From Lithodes maja (Eukaryota > Arthropoda > Malacostraca > Decapoda > Lithodidae), in NCBI GenBank assembly GCA_037953745.1, contig JBAKBP010012368.1, forward strand, positions 1 through 64,000: DNA of 64,000 nucleotides. The letters run 5' to 3'. Shown piece after piece: positions 62,174 to 64,000 of this stretch (the first letter of the stretch is position 1; the number at the start of each line of letters is the position of its first letter). The translations under genes and the position numbers were made by a program. A model generated the notes under the pieces. The model was given only the letters and a program-made list of their open reading frames with translations, did no database searches and was not told the DNA's origin.

Positions 62174-64000
62174 CAGGAGTTAATAATAATAATAATAATA
62201 ATAATATTTATTCAGTTAGCAATTTACAGAGTTGGTACCACATAGTTTGTTACAAATATGACATGTACCAGCCTTGCATAATTCCAACTAAGGATAGCCC
62301 AATAAGGCCGTTAGGCGTATTTCCATTGGGGTCCTTGTGGGATTAGGTTAGCTGGGGAAAATGGGGAGGATAAAGAAATGGATACTTTAGAGAAAGTATT
62401 TCTAGGGGGTTATTTTAAGATACCTTACATCCTATAGTAAATATCAGTAATCCGTAATCAGTAATCATTTCAGTTTGGTTTGTCTATCTCTTATGTCGCA
62501 TTTAGTAGTAGACATAAGCTTGGTGCTCCCTTCTCGCAGCTGTCCGGTTCAGGTGTTCCTTCAGGCTACGTCTGAAGGAATACAGTGTTCTCTTTTCACG
62601 GACTGACTGGGGTAGGTCGTTCCAGTCTTTGATGGCGGTGAAGAAGAATGTTTGCTTACCCTGTCCTTGGATTCTCGGGACCTTAAAATTAAACATCCTG
62701 TTTCTTGTATTATGTCCACTCCTCTCATTTGCTTTAACAAAATAATTCTTTAGGTACTCTGGAGCTCTGTCATAGAAAATTTTGAAGGCATTAGTGAGCC
62801 TGATTTGTTTGGCCCTGTCAGCGACATTGAGCATACCTAGTGACTGAAGTTGTTCCTGGCCATGTGATCTGGGTCCTAGGTTCAGCATGAACCTAACCAT
62901 TTTATTTTGAGTGACCTGAAGTTTGTGCTGTGCTGATTTAGATGATGCAGAGTACCAGGATGACACAGAATAGTCAAAATGACATTGAACAAGCGCTTGG
63001 CAGAGGGTCTTTTTGGTCGCCGCGGGCAAGCATCCCACCTGTCTATACAGGTATTTTATACGTGCTCTACACTTACTCAGGATAGATTCCAAAATTGTTT
63101 CACCTGACAAACTCGCGTCCAGTTTTAGTCCGAGATATTTAACTTGTGACACTGTTGTTATAGGAATATCATTACAGTTGACCGAGAAGCCCACAATGTC
63201 TTTCAGTTTGCGTTTTGTTCCACATAAGATGGCTTCCGTCTTGCCCAGGTGAAGAGATAGTCTATTGTCCACTAGCCATTCACTACATCATTCTAGTTCT
63301 TTGGAAAGTGAAGCGGCAATACTTATTGGGTCTTTTCCTGAAACCAGGAGCACGCTGTCGTCTGCATACAGTAATAATTTACATGAGACGCTCAGTTCCA
63401 TGTCGTTCACATAACAGAGAAAGAGTAAAGGACCAAGGATGCTTCCCTGCGGGACCCCACAGTTAATTGGCATCGGATCAGATATATTATCGTCAATTTT
63501 GACTCTTTGAGTTCTACCACTAAGATAAGATTTAAACCAGTTCACAGATCCTATGCCCATTGCTTGTAGTTTATTACATAGGATATCATGGTCTACTGTG
63601 TCAAACGCTTTTTGTAGATCAAGAAGAACCATACCGGTGTAGTTACCTTTAGACATTTCTTTACGAATGTGATCCGTTAAGTGGATGAGACAGGAGTCTG
63701 TCGAGTACATGCATCTGAAACCTGATTGAAACTTATAGAATAGATCATTTTGTTTGAGGTAGTGTTCAATTTGGGTGTATACCGCTCTTTCAAGGATTTT
63801 AGATACAATACATAATATGCTAACTGGTCTGTAGTTACCAACTTCTAGTTTATTTCCTTATTTATTACCACTAAGATAAGATTTAAACCAGTTCACAGAT
63901 CCTATGCCCATTGCTTGTAGTTTATTACATAGGATATCATGGTCTACTGTGTCAAACGCTTTTTGTAGATCAAGAAGAACCATACCGGTGTAGTTACCTT
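62174..64000 (-). mobile_element. Family E CR1-like LINE, second copy, truncated by window edge
   Basis: Nearly base-for-base the same as 34,141-35,830, including the (TAA)n tail (62,180-62,204) and 3' UTR. The RT is split by a change at 63,273-63,288 (one stop in the former Ser-Glu-Trp region), otherwise open in 62,502-63,272 and 63,288-63,710. A 3-codon deletion removes two residues near 62,859. From about 63,866 the sequence repeats 63,517-63,651, so the element is rearranged or misassembled at the edge. Confidence 0.9.

Noticed and set aside
61922..62245. 107-residue Ser/Leu/Phe-rich frame
   Set aside because: It follows a pyrimidine-rich tract and runs into the (TAA)n tail of the CR1-like LINE; composition explains the open frame.
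1..64000. A complete novel defence or biosynthetic gene system
   Set aside because: No cluster of intact non-transposon genes exists in the window; nearly all coding similarity is to LINEs or DNA transposons.

Overview
The window looks like a transposon-dominated stretch of a eukaryotic, most likely arthropod (probably decapod crustacean), nuclear genome. Supporting this are several non-LTR retrotransposon families broken by frameshifts and nesting, poly(A) and microsatellite tails, target-site duplications, many terminal-inverted-repeat elements without transposase, splice-site-like signals, and short interstitial runs of TTAGG, the ancestral arthropod telomere repeat. No bacterial operon, rRNA gene or CRISPR array is visible. 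The organism assignment is inference; no search could be run.

Layout. 0.4-5.5 kb: a plus-strand RTE-like LINE (family B) is split by a minus-strand Jockey-like LINE (family A), which is itself split by a TTAA-flanked element; a third LINE (family D) sits in the 3' end of B. 5.8-6.3 kb: the only good candidate for host coding sequence, a terminal exon resembling the C-terminus of an ionotropic receptor, preceded by a decayed tandem copy. 6.65-15.3 kb: a full-length I-like LINE (family C) with ORF1, endonuclease, RT and RNase H, a 13-bp target duplication, and a 1.8-kb TG...CA (solo-LTR-like) insertion in its endonuclease. 15.4-21.9 kb: family A fragments, a SINE whose 3' end matches family D, a Tc1/mariner-type element, nested TTAA elements and a 29-bp minisatellite. 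22.2-29.9 kb: two arms of a long inverted repeat enclosing a LINE endonuclease fragment, a FEN/PIN-like pseudogene and a family A LINE with stacked insertions. 30.3-42.3 kb: more family B pieces, a near-complete CR1-like LINE with a PHD-like region (family E), and a family F LINE cut three times. 43-50 kb: nested inverted-repeat elements and dispersed repeats. 50.7-53.2 kb: the best family A LINE. 53.7-62 kb: hAT-like, Merlin-like and mariner-like elements, a 75-bp palindromic satellite, 70-bp and 660-bp tandem repeats. 62.2-64 kb: a second, nearly identical family E copy with a rearranged end.

How the parts work together. The autonomous elements supply copy-and-paste machinery (APE endonuclease, RT, RNase H in family C), and the SINE borrows the family D 3' end. 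At least twelve insertions are flanked by TTAA, the piggyBac-type target, but no piggyBac transposase lies in the window. Removing several insertions restores the interrupted reading frame, so the order of events can be read directly. The most notable observations are this TTAA-element assemblage (including two different elements in the same TTAA site of two family A copies), the dimeric palindromic satellite, and the duplicated receptor-like exon.
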